From Sphingomonas sp. Ant H11 (GTDB lineage: Bacteria > Pseudomonadota > Alphaproteobacteria > Sphingomonadales > Sphingomonadaceae): DNA of 37,317 nt. The position numbers and the translations under genes were made by a program. Location: assembly GCF_000797515.1 (NCBI RefSeq), contig NZ_JSBN01000099.1, positions 1-37,317 of the forward strand. Direction: 5' to 3'. Below the pieces are notes generated by a model that saw nothing but the letters and a program-made list of their open reading frames with translations, was not told the DNA's origin and searched no databases. The first letter of the stretch is position 1. Every line of letters begins with the position of its first letter. Shown piece by piece: positions 35,888 to 37,317 of this stretch.

Positions 35888-36838
35888 CTATGCCGCAACT
35901 TTCCGCTCGATCGCATCCCAGATCAGGGCGGCGACATCGGTGCCGTCGAAGCGTTCGATCGCGACGATGCCGGTGGGGGAGGTGACGTTGATTTCGGTCA
36001 GCCACTCGCCGCCGATCACATCGATGCCGACGAACAGCAGCCCGCGCCTTTTGAGTTCCGGCCCGAGCACCGCGCAAATTTCGCGCTCTTTCTCGGTCAG
36101 TTCGGTCTTCACCGCCGACCCGCCGACCGCGAGGTTGGAGCGGATCTCGCCTTCGCCAGGTAAGCGGTTGATCGCGCCCGCGACGTCTCCATCGACCAGC
36201 ACGATGCGCTTGTCGCCCTTGGCAACGGCGGGGAGGAACGCCTGGATCATGTGCGGTTCCCGCCACATGGTGTTGAACACCTCGATCAGCGCCGACAGGT
36301 TCGCGCCATCCTGCCCGACCTTGAAGATCGCCTTGCCGCCATTGCCATGCAGCGGCTTGATGACGATTTCGCCGTGCTGCGCGAGAAAGGCGCGCGCTTC
36401 GTCAAGGCTGCGCGTCACCAGCGTCGGCGGCATGAACTGCGGGAAATCGAGCACGAACACCTTTTCGGGTGCGTTGCGCACGCTGGCCGGGTCATTCACC
36501 ACCAGCGTCTTGTGCGCGATGCGTTCCAGCAGATGCGTCGCGGTGATATAGCCGAGGTCGAAGGGCGGATCCTGCCGCATCAGCACGACATCGGCGTCCT
36601 CGCCCAGATCGAGGTTGATGGCTTCGCCGAAGCTGTAATGATTGCCGACGACGCGCTGCACGGTGACCGGATCAGCCTTGGTCCACACCCGGCCATCGGC
36701 ATAATTCAGGTCTTCGGCATTATAGTGGAACAGCCTGTGCCCGCGCTGCTGCGCGGTGAGCATCAACGCGAAGGTCGAATCCCCGGCAATGTTGATATGC
36801 GCGATCGGGTCCATCTGGACGGCAACGGTGAGCGACAT
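35888..36838 (-). CDS. gshB: Glutathione synthase
   Basis: ATP-grasp ligase joining gamma-glutamylcysteine and glycine. 316 residues. N-terminal VAVQMDPIAHINIAGDSTFALMLTAQQRGH, then MRQDPPFDLGYITATHLLE, IVIKPLHGNGGKAIF (ATP binding), and the metal-binding end GIDVIGGEWLTEINVTSPTG. Complete and uninterrupted. Glutathione is the cosubstrate for the ArsC and persulfide dioxygenase-like enzymes elsewhere in the window, though these are not linked operons. Confidence 0.97.
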   Translation of the reverse strand: MSLTVAVQMDPIAHINIAGDSTFALMLTAQQRGHRLFHYNAEDLNYADGRVWTKADPVTVQRVVGNHYSFGEAINLDLGEDADVVLMRQDPPFDLGYITATHLLERIAHKTLVVNDPASVRNAPEKVFVLDFPQFMPPTLVTRSLDEARAFLAQHGEIVIKPLHGNGGKAIFKVGQDGANLSALIEVFNTMWREPHMIQAFLPAVAKGDKRIVLVDGDVAGAINRLPGEGEIRSNLAVGGSAVKTELTEKEREICAVLGPELKRRGLLFVGIDVIGGEWLTEINVTSPTGIVAIERFDGTDVAALIWDAIERKVAA

Positions 36839-36916
36839 GAGATTCTCCGTCTCGATACCCGATCGCTGGCGACGGGTTTGGATGCGAGCGACCTCTAGGG
36901 GCGTCCGCCGCCAAAG

Positions 36917-37264
36917 TCACCCGATCCAGGCATTCTCGATATGGCGGGGCCGCGTGCCCGGCGCGAGCAGGATGACATCGACGCGAATGTCGTCGCCCGG
37001 ATCGGCATAGCTTGGCATCAGATATTCGGCCGCCGCCGCGACGCGGGCGAGGCGGCGCTCGTCGATCGCGAAATCGAGCTCGGCGGCGGTGGCGCGCAGC
37101 TTGACCTCGACAAAGGCGACGAGGGTACCTTTCTTGGCGATCAGATCGACTTCGCCTGCGGGGGTACGGACGCGGCGGGCGAGGATGCGCCAGCCTTTGA
37201 GGCGGAGCCACCAGCCGGCGAGGCGCTCGCCGCGGCGGCCGGAGGCTTCGGCGAGGCGGCGCTT
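36917..37264 (-). CDS. UPF0102 (YraN) nuclease-fold protein, start not resolved
   Basis: Small RecB-like nuclease-fold protein. The sequence RLAEASGRRGERLAGWWLRLKGWRILARRVRTPAGEVDLIAKKGTL, then VAFVEVKLR, carries the GExDLI and EVK motifs of UPF0102; it ends ENAWIG with TGA at 36919-36917. The frame is closed by TAA at 37267-37265 and contains no ATG, GTG or TTG before the conserved part. Either a base is missing near 37255-37265, joining it to a frame open to the window edge (APPLTPPVNGGEY...), or the start is unusual. About 115 residues visible, near family length. Confidence 0.8.
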   Translation of the reverse strand, partial: KRRLAEASGRRGERLAGWWLRLKGWRILARRVRTPAGEVDLIAKKGTLVAFVEVKLRATAAELDFAIDERRLARVAAAAEYLMPSYADPGDDIRVDVILLAPGTRPRHIENAWIG

Positions 37265-37270
37265 TTATAT

Positions 37271-37305
37271 TCCCCTCCGTTTACGGGAGGGGTTAGGGGA
37301 GGGGC
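37271..37305. repeat. CCCCTCC/GGAGGGG palindromic element at the yraN start
   Basis: TCCCCTCCGTTTACGGGAGG and the following GGTTAGGGGAGGGG form nested inverted and direct repeats typical of dispersed intergenic elements. It lies where the yraN start codon is expected. Confidence 0.55.
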
Positions 37306-37317
37306 TTTCGAAGCGCG

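Noticed and set aside
36720..37211. A 163-codon Arg-rich minus-strand frame over the yraN region
   Set aside because: It is out of frame with the clear UPF0102 motifs and has no signature.

Overview
The window looks like GC-rich chromosome from an alphaproteobacterium of the order Sphingomonadales (Sphingomonas or a close relative). The support is the overall protein character, two large TonB-dependent receptors, a PTS EIIA-HPr-EI fusion, the rpsO-pnp block with a Gly/Arg-rich Pnp tail, a split ATP synthase locus beginning atpH-atpA, a CtrA-type box and sphingomonad-style palindromic repeats. No tRNA, rRNA, CRISPR array, IS element or prophage was seen.

Layout. (1) 1-8800: an N-acetylglucosamine / GlcNAc-asparagine utilisation locus. 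A minus-strand operon runs AGA-type glycosylasparaginase, CutC-family protein, SIS sugar-phosphate deaminase (NagB-II type), nagA, and the PTS fusion that leaves the left edge. A 1011-residue TonB receptor is divergent. (2) 8800-10920: arsR-arsC-arsB. (3) 10930-13400: a TonB vitamin B12 receptor under a cobalamin riboswitch. (4) 13420-16030: a BigR/SqrR-like sulfide/persulfide locus, with a persulfide dioxygenase-like hydrolase divergent from regulator, rhodanese and TauE/SafE. (5) 16090-21660: pnp, rpsO, truB, M50 peptidase, tdk, rbfA. (6) 21660-23941: a hairpin-rich repeat, then atpA and atpH. (7) 24180-31770: chemoreceptor, dienelactone hydrolase, ada, DUF1203, membrane-anchored trypsin-like protease, FadL-type porin, DUF2147. 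(8) 31770-37317: priA, xerC, dedA, gshB and a yraN-like end fragment.

The genes form coherent small pathways. The first locus would import a glycosylated Asn compound or chito-oligosaccharide, release GlcNAc, phosphorylate it by PTS, deacetylate it (NagA) and deaminate it to fructose-6-phosphate. The ars operon reduces arsenate and exports arsenite. The BigR locus senses and oxidises persulfide and exports sulfite.

Two warnings apply. At least 13 single-base indels break ten genes, including the essential atpA and pnp. Most are a dropped G after GCG, and every repaired length is a multiple of three, so they are most likely sequence errors rather than pseudogenes. Also, atpA is followed by rbfA rather than atpG, and rbfA is not preceded by infB: two usually conserved operons end at the same repeat, marking either a rearrangement or a misassembly.

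The most unusual structure is a pair of inverted palindromic units (REPIN-like, a 29-bp perfect inverted repeat) lying inside truB and read in frame as protein.
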